Below are positions 28,416 to 37,329 of a stretch of 40,359 nucleotides of DNA, piece by piece. The first letter of the stretch is position 1. Each line of letters opens with the position of its first letter. The stretch is from Alphaproteobacteria bacterium (GTDB lineage: Bacteria; Pseudomonadota; Alphaproteobacteria; SHVV01). The stretch spans positions 1 to 40,359 of the forward strand of contig VGEO01000019.1 of assembly GCA_016869275.1 (NCBI GenBank), in the 5' to 3' direction. The notes under the pieces were generated by a model. That model had not been told where the DNA came from. It saw only the letters and a program-made list of their open reading frames with translations, and made no database searches. Made by a program: the position numbers and the translations under genes.

Positions 28416-29099
28416 CTAAAGCAGCCGCCGCTCGGGCTCGGCGCACGCGGCATCGTCGTTCTTGACCGAGTTGACCCACGTCGAGACCCGGGTTACGGCG
28501 AGGTCGGCGTCGGGGTAGGGCTGGAGCAGCATCTTGGCCGCGGCCGGATCGGCCGCGCCCAGCCACGCGTCGTGGTCGGCGCGCGCGAGGATCACCGGCA
28601 TGCGATCGTGGATCGGCCGGAGCCGCGCATTCGCGTCGGTGGTGACGATGGTGCAGCTTTCGATCGGTTCGCCGCCCCCGGGCCCGCGCCGCTGCCACCG
28701 CTCCCACAAGCCCGCGAACGCGAACGGACCGCCGTCTCGGCGGGTGATCAAATAAGGCTGTTTGATCTTGCCTTCGAGCTTCCACTCGTAGAAACCGTCG
28801 GCCAGGACCAGACAGCGGCGGTGTACGAACGCCTCGCGGTAAGCCGGCTTCTCCGCGATGGTATCGGCGCGGGCGTTGATCATCATGGCGCCGCCTTTGG
28901 CATCCTTGGCCCAGGCCGGGATCAGGCCCCAGCGGAGCGTGACGAGTTCGGGTGCGCCGGCAGGCGCACGGCGCACCGCGTAAACCGGATCGGTCGGCGC
29001 GATGTTGTAGCGGGGCGGCGCGTTCGGCACCGCGCCGGTCAGCGTGAGATACGCGTAATACTCGGCCCAGGTGACCGATCGCTTGAACCGCCCGCACAT
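28416..29099 (-). CDS. SOS response-associated peptidase (SRAP/YedK/HMCES family)
   Basis: A 227-residue SRAP-domain protein that crosslinks to abasic sites in single-stranded DNA through Cys2, exposed after Met removal (MCGRF). Other active-site parts are visible: the Asn of INARADTIAEKPAYREAF, the Glu of GFYEWK, and the His of HDRMPVIL. The length fits the family. It is divergent from the GST gene, whose longest open frame would overlap this start. Confidence 0.94.
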   Translation of the reverse strand: MCGRFKRSVTWAEYYAYLTLTGAVPNAPPRYNIAPTDPVYAVRRAPAGAPELVTLRWGLIPAWAKDAKGGAMMINARADTIAEKPAYREAFVHRRCLVLADGFYEWKLEGKIKQPYLITRRDGGPFAFAGLWERWQRRGPGGGEPIESCTIVTTDANARLRPIHDRMPVILARADHDAWLGAADPAAAKMLLQPYPDADLAVTRVSTWVNSVKNDDAACAEPERRLL

Positions 29100-29157
29100 T
29101 GACGCCGTTCCGCCGCTCGCCTACCCATGCCTGCTCAGCATCGTCCGAAGGCCGTCC

Positions 29158-29763
29158 ATGCTGCACCTCTATGACTACCTAGCTTCGGGCAACGGATACA
29201 AGGTCCGGCTGGCGCTGCGCCTGCTCGGCCGGCCGTACCGGTTGACCGAGCTCGACATCCTGAAGGGCGAGACGCGCACGCCCGCGTTCCTCGCCAAGAA
29301 CCCGAACGGCCGTATCCCTGCGCTCGAGCTCGAGGACGGGACCGTGCTGTGGGAGTCGAACGCGATCCTGTTCTACCTGGCCGACGGCACTCGCTTGCTC
29401 CCCACCGACCGCTTGTTGCGCGCCCAGGTGCTGCAGTGGATGTTCTTCGAGCAGTACAGCCACGAGCCCTATATCGCGGTAATGCGGTTCTGGCTCCACT
29501 ACACCGGACTCGACGAGGACAAGCTCCGGCAGCGCGCGAAGAAGATGGAGGGCGGCTACGCCGCGCTCGCGGTCATGGAGAGCCGCCTGGCAGCCGCGCC
29601 ATACTTCGTGGGGGGCGCGCTCTCGATCGCCGACCTCGCGCTCTACGCCTACACCCACGTCGCGCACGAAGGCGAGTTCGACTTGGGCCGCTTCCCGGCG
29701 ATCCGCGCGTGGCTCGCGCGCATCGCCGCCGAGCCCGGCTACGCGCCGATCACGGCGGGGTAA
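29158..29763 (+). CDS. Glutathione S-transferase family protein
   Basis: A 201-residue protein with an N-terminal thioredoxin-like domain (MLHLYDYLASGNGYKVRLAL, NPNGRIPALELEDGTVLWESNAILFYL, with the cis-Pro and the ES glutathione-binding pair) and a helical C-terminal domain (SIADLALYAYTHVAHEGEFDL, then FPAIRAWLARI). The substrate is unknown. The ATG at 29158 has GAAGG six bases upstream; a GTG at 29071 would add 29 unconserved residues and run into the divergent SRAP gene. Confidence 0.93.
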   Translation: MLHLYDYLASGNGYKVRLALRLLGRPYRLTELDILKGETRTPAFLAKNPNGRIPALELEDGTVLWESNAILFYLADGTRLLPTDRLLRAQVLQWMFFEQYSHEPYIAVMRFWLHYTGLDEDKLRQRAKKMEGGYAALAVMESRLAAAPYFVGGALSIADLALYAYTHVAHEGEFDLGRFPAIRAWLARIAAEPGYAPITAG

Positions 29764-29767
29764 AGTT

Positions 29768-29782
29768 TGCGCGTAGAGCGCA
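29768..29782. terminator. Weak hairpin after the GST gene
   Basis: TGCGC / GCGCA stem with a five-base loop, starting five bases after the GST stop. No T tract follows. Confidence 0.25.
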
Positions 29783-29877
29783 CGTCATGATCCTGCTGCG
29801 GCGCCATCCAGATTTCCGGACCACTGCCAAGCCACTGACCGAGGCGAAGCGCCGTGTCGGCGGCAATAGCCCGGCGT

Positions 29878-31485
29878 TTATCGGTCCTGGTGCGCGCTGC
29901 TTTTCGCCAAGTCCTCGCCCGCCAGCGCGCGGCGGATCAGCGCGATGGTCTCTTCGACCCCGTAGAGCGCGATGAACGAGCCCATGCGCGGGCCTTCGCT
30001 CTGGCCGAGCAGCACTTCGTAGAGCGCCTTGAACCAGGCGCGCAGCTCGGCGAAGCCGTGGCGCTTGCCGACCTCGTAGACTTCGAACTGGATCGCTTCC
30101 GGATCGGCGGTCGGGGCGAAGCGGCCGAGCGTCGCGCCAAGATCGCCGAGTGCCGCCGCTTCGGCCGGGCTCGCCGGCCGGTAGCGTTTGGCCGGCTTGA
30201 CGAAGTCTTGGTAGTAGGAGACGGCGTAGCCGACGAGTTCGTTCAGGATCGGCTGGGTCGCTGGGCTGGCGTCGGGTGCATAGCGGCTGATGAAGCCCCA
30301 CAGGATCGCCGGCGCATCGGCGTTCACGACGCTCGCCAAGTTGAGCAGGATCCCGAACGTTATCGGCAGCGTCGCCGTCGGCGGGTTGCCGCCATGGATA
30401 TGCCAGACCGGATTCGCGATCTGCTGGTCGCGCCCCTGGCCCGGGTATTTTTCGAGGTGGGTCAGGTACTCATCGACCGTCTTCGGGATCACGTCGAAAT
30501 AGAGCCGCTTCGCCTTGCGCGGCGCGTTGTACATGTAAAGCGAGAGGCTGGCCGGCGAGGCGTAGCGCAGCCACTGATCGATCGTGAGGCCGTTGCCGCG
30601 CGACTTCGAAATCTTCTCGCCGTTCTCGTCGAGGAACAGCTCGTAGGTGAAGCCGGCCGGCGGCGTGCCGCCCAAGACGCGGCAGATCTGGCTCGACAGC
30701 CGGACCGAGTCGATCAGGTCCTTGCCCGACATCTCGTAGTCCACCCCGAGCGCGACCCAGCGCATCGCCCAATCCGCCTTCCACTGCAGCTTGCAGTGGC
30801 CACCGGTGACCGGCACCTCGGTCAATTGGCCGCGATCGTCGCGGTAGTTGACGGTGCCGGCGTCGACGTCCCAGGCGACGATCGGCACCTGCAGGACGAC
30901 GCCGGTGCGCGGGCAGATGGGGAGGAACGGCGAATAGGTCGCACGCCGTTCGGGCCCCAACGTCGGCAAGATCACGTCGCGCACGGCTTCGTAATTCGCG
31001 AGGACGCGCTTGAGCGTCGCATCGAACACGCCGGTCTTGTAGCAGGTGGTCGCGCTCTTGAACTCGTAGGCGAACCCGAAGCGATCGAGAAACGCCTTGA
31101 GCCGGCCGTTCATGTTGTGGCCGTAGCTTTCGGCGGTGCCGTAGGGATCGGGGATCGCCGTCAGCGGCTTTCCCAAGTGCGCCGCGACCATGTCGCGGTT
31201 GGGAACGTTGTCGGGCACGCGGCGGAGCCCGTCCATGTCGTCGGAGAACGCGAACAGGCGCGTCGGCCAGTCGCAGAGCTGCCGGAACGCGTGCTGCACC
31301 ATCAACGTGCGCGCGACCTCACCGAAGGTGCCGATATGGGGCAAGCCCGAGGGCCCGTAGCCGGTCTCGAACAGCACATAGCCCTTGGCCGGCGCCGCGG
31401 CGCCCAGGCGCGCCAGCAGGCCTTGCGCCTCGACGAACGGCCACGCTTTGGCGGCGCGGGCGAGATCGGTGTCGGTCGGGTTCAT
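29878..31485 (-). CDS. lysK: Class I lysyl-tRNA synthetase
   Basis: Charges tRNA-Lys with lysine using the archaeal-type class I fold, which many alphaproteobacteria have in place of the class II enzyme. The 535 residues contain the HIGH-type motif [13 protein letters not shown] (about 45-55) and the KMSKS-type motif KISKSRGNG near residue 290. [15 protein letters not shown] and [18 protein letters not shown] are typical. The ATG at 31485 has AAGGGA upstream. It is divergent from the helicase gene. Confidence 0.95.
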   Translation of the reverse strand: MNPTDTDLARAAKAWPFVEAQGLLARLGAAAPAKGYVLFETGYGPSGLPHIGTFGEVARTLMVQHAFRQLCDWPTRLFAFSDDMDGLRRVPDNVPNRDMVAAHLGKPLTAIPDPYGTAESYGHNMNGRLKAFLDRFGFAYEFKSATTCYKTGVFDATLKRVLANYEAVRDVILPTLGPERRATYSPFLPICPRTGVVLQVPIVAWDVDAGTVNYRDDRGQLTEVPVTGGHCKLQWKADWAMRWVALGVDYEMSGKDLIDSVRLSSQICRVLGGTPPAGFTYELFLDENGEKISKSRGNGLTIDQWLRYASPASLSLYMYNAPRKAKRLYFDVIPKTVDEYLTHLEKYPGQGRDQQIANPVWHIHGGNPPTATLPITFGILLNLASVVNADAPAILWGFISRYAPDASPATQPILNELVGYAVSYYQDFVKPAKRYRPASPAEAAALGDLGATLGRFAPTADPEAIQFEVYEVGKRHGFAELRAWFKALYEVLLGQSEGPRMGSFIALYGVEETIALIRRALAGEDLAKSSAHQDR

Positions 31486-31548
31486 GACGAGGCATCCCTT
31501 ACCTGCCCGAGGCGGACGAGGGAAGAGGGCATCGCACGGGGCCCAGCC

Positions 31549-31554
31549 TATACT
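31549..31554 (+). promoter_or_regulatory. -10 box close to the helicase start codon
   Basis: TATACT ends nine bases before the ATG at 31563 and no Shine-Dalgarno sequence is present, so the transcript may be leaderless or almost so. The -35 region is poor. Confidence 0.4.
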
Positions 31555-31562
31555 GGCGCCCT

Positions 31563-34364
31563 ATGCCCGCCGTTTCGGCTCTGCTCCCGCCGGTCCCGGT
31601 CCTCATCGCCGACGCCCGCGACGCGCTCTGGCTGACGTCCGATGGCGAGGTCGAAGTCGTGAGCCATGCCGAGGCGCGAGCGCGTGCGACCAAGGGGCCG
31701 ACGCTCCTTTGTTACGCCGCGCTGCAGGCGCGCTACCTCGGAGGAACGCGCTTTCCGGCGTTCGACGTGCTCGAGCTTTTCGCCTTCGTCCGCCCGGCGA
31801 CCTTCGCAGTGCCGACCCCGGCCGGTCTCGCCGCGGCGTTGGGCTTTGTCCCGCCCGCCGACCGCGCGGCCGAAGCGATGTCGCTGTTGCGGGCGGTCGA
31901 GGAACTGCTGACCCGGGCCCAGACCACGGTGCGCGACCCGGCCGGGCACCGTTTGATCGCGGCGATGGCGCGGGGCGGCTGGCCCTGGGCAAAGCCGCTC
32001 GCGCGTGCGATCGGGATCGCGCTCGATCAGCCGGCGGCCCACGGCGCGGATCGGCTCGGGCTCGACGTGTGGACGCGGCTTCCGGCGTGGGAGGCCGAGC
32101 CGCCGCCGGACCCGCCGGGCGACCGTGCGGTAACCGCCGCCGAAGCGGAGGATCGCCTCCGCGACCTCGTCGGCGTCGATGCCGAAGCGCGGCCCCAGCA
32201 AGCGAGTTACGCCCGGGCCGCCGCGGCCGCGTTCGCGCCGCGCGACCAAGCCGGCGCCCCCAACGTCGTCCTCGCCGAAGCCGGCACCGGCACCGGCAAG
32301 ACGCTGGGCTACGTCGCCTCGGCGAGCGTGTGGGCCGAAAAGAACCTAGGCGCCGTCTGGGTATCGACCTTCACCAAGAATTTGCAGCGCCAGATCGATC
32401 AAGAGCTCGACCGGCTCTATCCGCAGCCCGCGATCAAGCGCCAGAAGGTCGTGGTCCGCAAGGGCCGCGAGAACTACCTCTGCCTCCTGAACCTCGAGGA
32501 AGCGGCGAGCCGCGCCGCGCTGGGCGGCAGCAGCGTCGCGCTCGGCCTGGTCGCGCGCTGGGCCGAAGCGACCCGCGACGGCGATATCGTCTCCGGCGAC
32601 TTTCCGGCGTGGCTCGCCGACCTCGCCCGCTTCGCCCCGACCTTGGGCCTCGCCCATCACCGCGGCGAGTGCGTCTACGCCGCCTGCCCGCACTACAGCC
32701 GCTGCTACGCAGAGCGTTCGATCCGGGCGGCCCGCCGCGCCGATATCGTGATCGCGAACCACGCGCTGGTTCTGGCGCAAGCCGGGTCGGCCGAGGACGA
32801 GGATCCGCGCATCCCGACGCGGTACGTGTTCGACGAAGGCCACCATCTGTTCGATGCCGCCGATTCGGCTTACGCCGCGCACCTGTCCGGAACCGAGATG
32901 AGCGAGCTCCGGCGCTGGCTCCGCGGCGAGGGGCGACGCCAGAACCGAATTCGCGGGCTCGAGCGGCGGGTCGGCGATCTGATCGCGGGCGATGCCGACG
33001 CCGCCACCGACCTCGCGCAAGCGATGAAGGCCGCGAGCGTGCTGCCGGGGCCAGGTTGGCTGGCGCGTGTCACCGAGGGCCGGGCCGAGGGTGCGGCCGA
33101 AGCTTTCCTCGCCGCGGCGGCGACGCACGTCACGGCGCGGAGCACCGGTCCGGCCGGAACCGGGTACGGCGAGGAAGCCGAAGCCACCGCACTCGGCGAA
33201 CCGCTCCGCCGCGCGGGCGCCGCGCTCGCCGCCGGCCTGGGCGCGCTCAACCGCCCGCTCACGCGCCTGAACCGCGCGCTCGCCGCCAAGCTCGACGCCG
33301 AAGCCGCCGACCTCGAGAGCGCCACCCGGCTCAAGGTCGAGGCGGCGATGCGGAGCTTGGCGTTCCGGAGCGCAATGCTCACCGCGTGGCTCGGCATGCT
33401 CGAAGCGATCGTCGACCAAGTGTCGGTCGCAGCGGCCAACGCCGCACCGGCGCCGGCCGGCGCCGCCGCAGACGCGGACGCGGCAGGCAGCCAAGCGTTC
33501 GTCGACTGGTTCGCGGTCGAACGCACCGGCGGGCGGATCTTCGATGTCGGGCTTTATCGCCACTGGCTCGATCCGACGCTCCCGTTCGCGCGCACCGTGC
33601 TGGCGCGCGCCCACGGCGCCGTCATCACCTCGGCCACGTTGCGCGATCGCGCGCTTCCGGCCGAAGCCGACGGCACCGCCTGGCAGACCGCCGAGATCCG
33701 TACCGGCACGCTTCACCTGCCGCTTCCCGCGAAACGGGTGAGCGTGCTCTCGCCGTTCGACTATGCGCGCGCGACCCGCATCTTCGTCGTGACCGATGTG
33801 CAGCGCGATCAGCCCGACCAGATCGCCGCCGCCTATCGCGAGCTCTTTCTGGCGGCCGGTGGCGGCGCGCTCGGCCTGTTTACGGCGATCGCGCGGTTAA
33901 AACGAACCTACGCCAAGATCGCCGATCCGTTGACGCAAGCCGGGGTCAAGTTGTTGGCGCAGCACATCGACCCGATGGACGTCGGCACCCTGGTCGACAT
34001 TTTTCGCTCCGAGCGCGATACCTGCCTGCTCGGCACCGACGCGGTCCGCGACGGGGTCGACGTACCCGGGCCTTCGCTTCGCCTGATCGTGTTCGATCGG
34101 GTGCCGTGGCCGCGCCCCGGCATCCTCCACCGCGCGCGGCGCGAAGCCTTCGGCGGCAAGTATTACGACGAGATGATCGTCCGCCTCCGCTTGAAGCAAG
34201 CGTTCGGGCGCTTGATCCGGCGTGCCGGCGATACCGGCGTGTTCGTCCTCTTAGATCGCATGACGCCCTCGCGTCTCCTGGATGCATTCCCGGAGAACGT
34301 CGCGGTCGAGCGGGTCGGGCTCGCCGCGGCCGTCGCCGCGACCCGCGGGTTCCTCGCTCCCTAG
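31563..34364 (+). CDS. DinG/XPD-like Fe-S ATP-dependent DNA helicase
   Basis: A 933-residue superfamily 2 helicase. After an unrecognised N-terminal region (1-200, beginning LLPPVPVLIADARDALWL) come Walker A AEAGTGTGKT (about 238-247), the Fe-S cysteines Cys307, Cys370, Cys375 and Cys381 (CVYAACPHYSRC), the DEAH-type box DEGH at 424-427, and C-terminal motifs GTDAVRDGVDVPG and LKQAFGRLIRRAGDTG. The Fe-S domain and the FDRVPWPRPG element place it with DinG/YoaA, which unwind 5'-tailed or forked DNA and R-loops. It is longer than E. coli DinG because of the N-terminal part. Which paralogue it is cannot be settled here. Confidence 0.92.
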   Translation: MPAVSALLPPVPVLIADARDALWLTSDGEVEVVSHAEARARATKGPTLLCYAALQARYLGGTRFPAFDVLELFAFVRPATFAVPTPAGLAAALGFVPPADRAAEAMSLLRAVEELLTRAQTTVRDPAGHRLIAAMARGGWPWAKPLARAIGIALDQPAAHGADRLGLDVWTRLPAWEAEPPPDPPGDRAVTAAEAEDRLRDLVGVDAEARPQQASYARAAAAAFAPRDQAGAPNVVLAEAGTGTGKTLGYVASASVWAEKNLGAVWVSTFTKNLQRQIDQELDRLYPQPAIKRQKVVVRKGRENYLCLLNLEEAASRAALGGSSVALGLVARWAEATRDGDIVSGDFPAWLADLARFAPTLGLAHHRGECVYAACPHYSRCYAERSIRAARRADIVIANHALVLAQAGSAEDEDPRIPTRYVFDEGHHLFDAADSAYAAHLSGTEMSELRRWLRGEGRRQNRIRGLERRVGDLIAGDADAATDLAQAMKAASVLPGPGWLARVTEGRAEGAAEAFLAAAATHVTARSTGPAGTGYGEEAEATALGEPLRRAGAALAAGLGALNRPLTRLNRALAAKLDAEAADLESATRLKVEAAMRSLAFRSAMLTAWLGMLEAIVDQVSVAAANAAPAPAGAAADADAAGSQAFVDWFAVERTGGRIFDVGLYRHWLDPTLPFARTVLARAHGAVITSATLRDRALPAEADGTAWQTAEIRTGTLHLPLPAKRVSVLSPFDYARATRIFVVTDVQRDQPDQIAAAYRELFLAAGGGALGLFTAIARLKRTYAKIADPLTQAGVKLLAQHIDPMDVGTLVDIFRSERDTCLLGTDAVRDGVDVPGPSLRLIVFDRVPWPRPGILHRARREAFGGKYYDEMIVRLRLKQAFGRLIRRAGDTGVFVLLDRMTPSRLLDAFPENVAVERVGLAAAVAATRGFLAP

Positions 34365-34401
34365 CGCGAACCTTCCTTCAATGGAGCCCGCTCCGCGGCG
34401 A

Positions 34402-34415
34402 TTCCGTTTTCGGAA
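34402..34415. terminator. Hairpin between convergent genes
   Basis: TTCCG / CGGAA stem around TTTT, between the helicase (plus) and the small minus-strand gene; GGAGC-CC-GCTCC lies just before it. Neither is a strong terminator. Confidence 0.3.
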
Positions 34416-34423
34416 AATCTGCT

Positions 34424-34618
34424 TCAACGCCGGAACCACGCCAGCGCGCCCGCGATCAGGCGATCGAGCGCGGCGCCCCTGAGCGCGACTGCCTCGCGCT
34501 CGTAGTGGCCGGTATCGATCACGCCGTTGGCGCGGCGAACGATCGCGGGCAGGCGATCCGGTATCGTCACCGCCTGGGCGGTGGTCGGGACGGCGTTCTT
34601 GGCGAATTCGACGGTCAT
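34424..34618 (-). CDS. Small conserved-looking protein, 64 aa
   Basis: A 64-residue basic protein, MTVEFAKNAVPTTAQAV..., ending in ALAWFRR, with a central YEREAVALRGAALDRL helix. It resembles small uncharacterised alphaproteobacterial proteins that pair a short N-terminal segment with an 'ERxAxxLR' helix, but no family can be named. A strong CGAGGTGAG ribosome site precedes the ATG at 34618, which supports a real gene. It lies downstream of the LuxR-type pseudogene and is separated from it by a terminator and palindromes. Confidence 0.6.
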   Translation of the reverse strand: MTVEFAKNAVPTTAQAVTIPDRLPAIVRRANGVIDTGHYEREAVALRGAALDRLIAGALAWFRR

Positions 34619-34649
34619 GGCTCACCTCGTTGGTCGGGAGCCATTGTCG

Positions 34650-34668
34650 AAAAAACGCGGTGACGCGT
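34650..34668 (-). terminator. Intrinsic terminator after the LuxR-hydrolase gene
   Basis: On the minus strand ACGCG-TCAC-CGCGT is followed directly by a run of T residues, about 80 bases past the stop at 34748 and before the 64-residue gene. The stem is only five bases. Confidence 0.5.
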
Positions 34669-34673
34669 CCGTA

Positions 34674-34740
34674 GGACCCGGGTCCCGAGTCGTTGCAGCG
34701 CGCCAGACCCGAGGGGTCATCGCGTGGGACCGCGGTCCCA
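34674..34740. other. Cluster of perfect GGGACC-type palindromes
   Basis: GGACCCGGGTCC (34674-34685) and the 16-base TGGGACCGCGGTCCCA (34725-34740) are perfect palindromes, with the shorter inverted pair GACCC/GGGTC between them at about 34706-34718. They lie between the LuxR-hydrolase stop and the 64-residue gene. An operator or a transcript-end structure are both possible. Confidence 0.45.
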
Positions 34741-34747
34741 GGCGGGG

Positions 34748-35818
34748 TCAGCCGCCGCCGAACCCGGCTTCGCGCGCCCGCACGATCGCTTGGGAGCGAT
34801 TCTCGACCTCGAGCTTGGCGAAGATGCTGGTGATGTGGTTGCGAACGGTCTTTTCGCTCAGGCCCAGCACCGCCGCGATCTGGGCGTTGTCGCGCCCCTG
34901 GGCGATCAGCTCGATCAAGTCGCGCTCGCGCGCGGTGAGCTTCGCGAACCGGCCGCGGCCGGCGCCATCGTCGGCGCGGATGAAGGCCATCACCTCGTCG
35001 CCCCATTTGGGCCATACGGCTCGGCCTCGAGCGGGACATGGTTGCGGCTTTCCATCGGGAAAAACCGCGCGCCCGGGATCAGGCTCGCGATCAGCCGCCC
35101 CTCGTCGAACGGCGCGCGCGCGTCCTTGGTGGCGTGCGTCACCAACGTCGGGCACGCGACCTGCGGCGCCAGCTGGGTGACGTCGATCTCGTTGATGACG
35201 CGCATGTAGCGCGCGGCGTTTTCGGGCGAGGTCGAGACCCGCTCGAGCTCGTTGAACCAGGTGTGCTGCTCGGGCGTCCCGCCGGGGATGAACTGCGTCG
35301 TGAAGAACTGGCAGAAGGGCCGGGTTCTCCTTGCCCCAGCCGAGCTCGGCCAGCTTGACCAGCATCTCGGCTTCTTCGCGTTGCGCCGGCGTCGGGTCGC
35401 GCTTCAGGCGACCGCGCGCGAAGCCGCCGTGCAGGACCAGGTGGCTGACGCGCTCGGGGTGACGCACGGCGTAGGCGATCGCGACCGCTGCGCCTTGCGA
35501 GATGCCGAGCAGCGGAAAGCGCTCGAGCCCGGCGGCATCGACCACCGTCTCGAGGTCGGCGACCCAGGCGTCGAACGAGAGCGCGGCGACGGCCCAGTCC
35601 GACAGGCCGCAGCCGCGCGTATCGTAGCGAACGAAGGTGCGGCCGGCCGAAAGACCGAGCAGGATGTGGTTCCACACCGGGCTGCCCCAGTCGAAGTCGA
35701 GATGGTTGAGCCAGTTGGCGGCCTTGACCAGCGGCGGTCCCGCGCCGGTCGTCGCATAGGCGAGGCGAACGCCGTCGGCGGTCGTGCAAAAACGAATGTG
35801 CTGCTTGCGTTTCTCCAC
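34748..35818 (-). pseudogene. Alpha/beta hydrolase-LuxR HTH regulator with two compensating frameshifts
   Basis: The intact product would be about 356 residues: an N-terminal alpha/beta hydrolase domain (RFCTTADGVRLAYATTG, YDTRGCGLSDW, nucleophile elbow GISQGAAVAIA) and a C-terminal LuxR/GerE helix-turn-helix (LTARERDLIELIAQGRDNAQIAAVLGLSEKTVRNHI-type sequence). Frame is lost at 35317-35319, where one extra G in a short G run breaks the reading after GKENPA; the true continuation FCQFFTTQFIPGG...MRVINEIDVTQLAP is in another frame. The original frame resumes near 35015 through a one-base loss. The two errors cancel, so the HTH is back in frame. Real mutations or sequencing errors are both possible. 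Start: GTG at 35818. Confidence 0.75.
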
Positions 35819-35893
35819 CGCGTTTCCCCGGGCGTACGGTGCCGGTAAGCGCTCGCCCTGTCCAGGCACTGCCGCCGGATCGACCGGTAAGCC

Positions 35894-35922
35894 TTGCCGC
35901 GCCGTGTCCGCTTCTCTATGTT
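35894..35922 (+). promoter_or_regulatory. Promoter of the TerB-like gene
   Basis: TTGCCG (35894-35899), an exact 17-base spacer and TATGTT (35917-35922). The start site would fall near 35929, which supports the ATG at 35951 over upstream alternatives. Confidence 0.45.
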
Positions 35923-35950
35923 CGCGCGCACAAGGAAAAACGGGCAGCCC

Positions 35951-36412
35951 ATGGAACACACCGCGCTCATTTACACGATGGTTCTCGTTTCGGCATCCGA
36001 CGGCCACATGAAGGACGCCGAGTTACGCACCATGGGCGACATCGTCCGCACCATTCCGGCGTTCCGCGGCTACACCTCGGATTTCCTGCCGATGGCGGCC
36101 AAGGACTGCGCCGACATGCTGAACGAGAAGGACGGCCTCGACAAAGTGCTGACCTTCATCGACCGCTCGCTGCCGCCGGAGCTCCGCGAGACTGCCTACA
36201 CCATCGCCTGCGAGATCGCGGTCGCCGACGGCAAGCTCGAACAGGAAGAGCTGCGGCTCTTGGAGATGATCCGCCATCGCCTGGGAGTCGGCCGCTTGCC
36301 GGCGGCGGCGATTGAGCGCGGCGTCAAAGCGCGCTACACGCCTTTCGACAAGAAGGCAGGCGGCGCCAAGAAGTCGGCAACGGCCAAGGCTGCCAAATTC
36401 AAACGTCGCTAG
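35951..36412 (+). CDS. TerB-family (tellurite resistance B-like) protein
   Basis: A 153-residue helical protein with two related halves, each with an acidic metal-binding-like element: SASDGHMKDAELRTMGDI near the start and AVADGKLEQEELRLLEMIRHRLG near residue 95. These are typical of the TerB/DjlA N-terminal fold. The C-terminus is Lys/Ala-rich (KKAGGAKKSATAKAAKFKRR). A role in tellurite resistance is not implied; the fold is widespread and mostly uncharacterised. It is divergent from the LuxR-type gene. Confidence 0.85.
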   Translation: MEHTALIYTMVLVSASDGHMKDAELRTMGDIVRTIPAFRGYTSDFLPMAAKDCADMLNEKDGLDKVLTFIDRSLPPELRETAYTIACEIAVADGKLEQEELRLLEMIRHRLGVGRLPAAAIERGVKARYTPFDKKAGGAKKSATAKAAKFKRR

Positions 36413-36596
36413 CCGACCGGACGGGGCGCCAACGGCCTGGCAATCGCCGCGCGCTGCCGACGTCGCCAACCGGCACTCGCTCAAGCTCTTGAACGACGCG
36501 CTGGTGATCGGCCCGGCCGCCGAGCGCGGCAAGCGGCCCGAGGGCGTCGCGCCCAATACGCTCGCGCGCAAGGCGTAGAGGTCGGAACGATACCGA
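36413..36596. other. Gap with coding-like remnant
   Basis: No full gene. A plus-strand frame from about 36474 to a TAG at 36576-36578 reads SLKLLNDALVIGPAAERG followed by KRPEGVAPNTLARKA with gene-like third-position GC. No start codon or known family fits; it may be the decayed end of a gene. Confidence 0.3.
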
Positions 36597-37214
36597 TCAG
36601 CGGAGCGCGGCAAGAAAACGCGCGACCGCGGCGATCGCCTCGGCCCACGCTTCCGCCTCGGTACGGCCGGAGGATTTTCGCGGCACCAAGCTGTGGTCGC
36701 CGTCTTCGATCCAGTGGAGCGCGATCGCCGAGCTCAACGGATAGGTCGCGACTTCGTCGCGCGTGCCCATGGTATCGCGCGTGCCCTGGACGATGAGCGC
36801 GCGGGTCTTCAAGCCTTCGAGGTGCGCGATCCGGGCCGCCGCCGACCTGCCGGGGGCGTGGAACGGATAGCCCAGGCACACCAGCCCGCGCGCGCCGGCC
36901 GAGTCGGCGACCATGCTCGCGATCCGCCCACCCATCGACTTGCCGCCGATCGCGACCTTCGGCCCGCCACCCAGCGCCGCGAGCGCCGCGTTCCAGGTCG
37001 CGACCAACACGTCGGGCCGGTCGGGGCCCGGTTTCTTGCCGGCACGCCGCGCCGCCATGTAGGGGAACTCGAAGCGCGCGACCCGCCAACCTTCGGCCGC
37101 AAGGCCCTGCGCGAACGCCCCCATGAACGGGCTATCCATCGGCGCGCCGGCGCCGTGGGCGAGCGCGACGATCTTGCCCTTGGCGGGACCGTCGAGCAGA
37201 AAATCGGGAGCCAT
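36597..37214 (-). CDS. Alpha/beta hydrolase, Tex30/KANL3-like
   Basis: A 205-residue hydrolase: LAHGAGAPMDSPFM (oxyanion region), PYMAARRAGKKPGP, nucleophile elbow GGKSMGGRIAS (Ser93), QGTRDTMG (Asp147) and GDHSLVPRK (His174). The compact dienelactone-hydrolase-like fold matches COG3571-type proteins. The substrate is unknown. The ATG at 37214 begins MAPDFLLDG; an in-frame codon at 37226 adds four residues. Confidence 0.88.
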   Translation of the reverse strand: MAPDFLLDGPAKGKIVALAHGAGAPMDSPFMGAFAQGLAAEGWRVARFEFPYMAARRAGKKPGPDRPDVLVATWNAALAALGGGPKVAIGGKSMGGRIASMVADSAGARGLVCLGYPFHAPGRSAAARIAHLEGLKTRALIVQGTRDTMGTRDEVATYPLSSAIALHWIEDGDHSLVPRKSSGRTEAEAWAEAIAAVARFLAALR

Positions 37215-37226
37215 GGCGAGAACCAA

Positions 37227-37329
37227 CTAACGTTCTAACTTATTACGCGAGGATAAACATTTAGTATATTGTAAATAAATGAAATTATAGTACGATGATC
37301 TACTTGCCATCGCCTTTCGTGGACCGCCC
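37227..37329. promoter_or_regulatory. AT-rich divergent intergenic region
   Basis: Positions 37230-37305 are strikingly AT-rich for this genome and hold TATATT and TATAGT elements and the direct repeat CTAAC-GTT-CTAAC-like sequence near 37228. It separates the Tex30-like gene (minus) from the receiver gene (plus) and probably contains both promoters; exact boxes cannot be assigned. Confidence 0.4.

Noticed and set aside
31385-34663. A 1092-codon plus-strand frame overlapping the helicase gene
   Set aside because: It is an out-of-frame shadow of the helicase, very rich in Arg/Pro/Ala, while the overlapping frame has all helicase motifs.
34748-36007. A start further upstream (36007) for the hydrolase-LuxR gene
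   Set aside because: The extra N-terminal residues run through the TerB gene and its promoter, and the hydrolase homology begins after the GTG at 35818.
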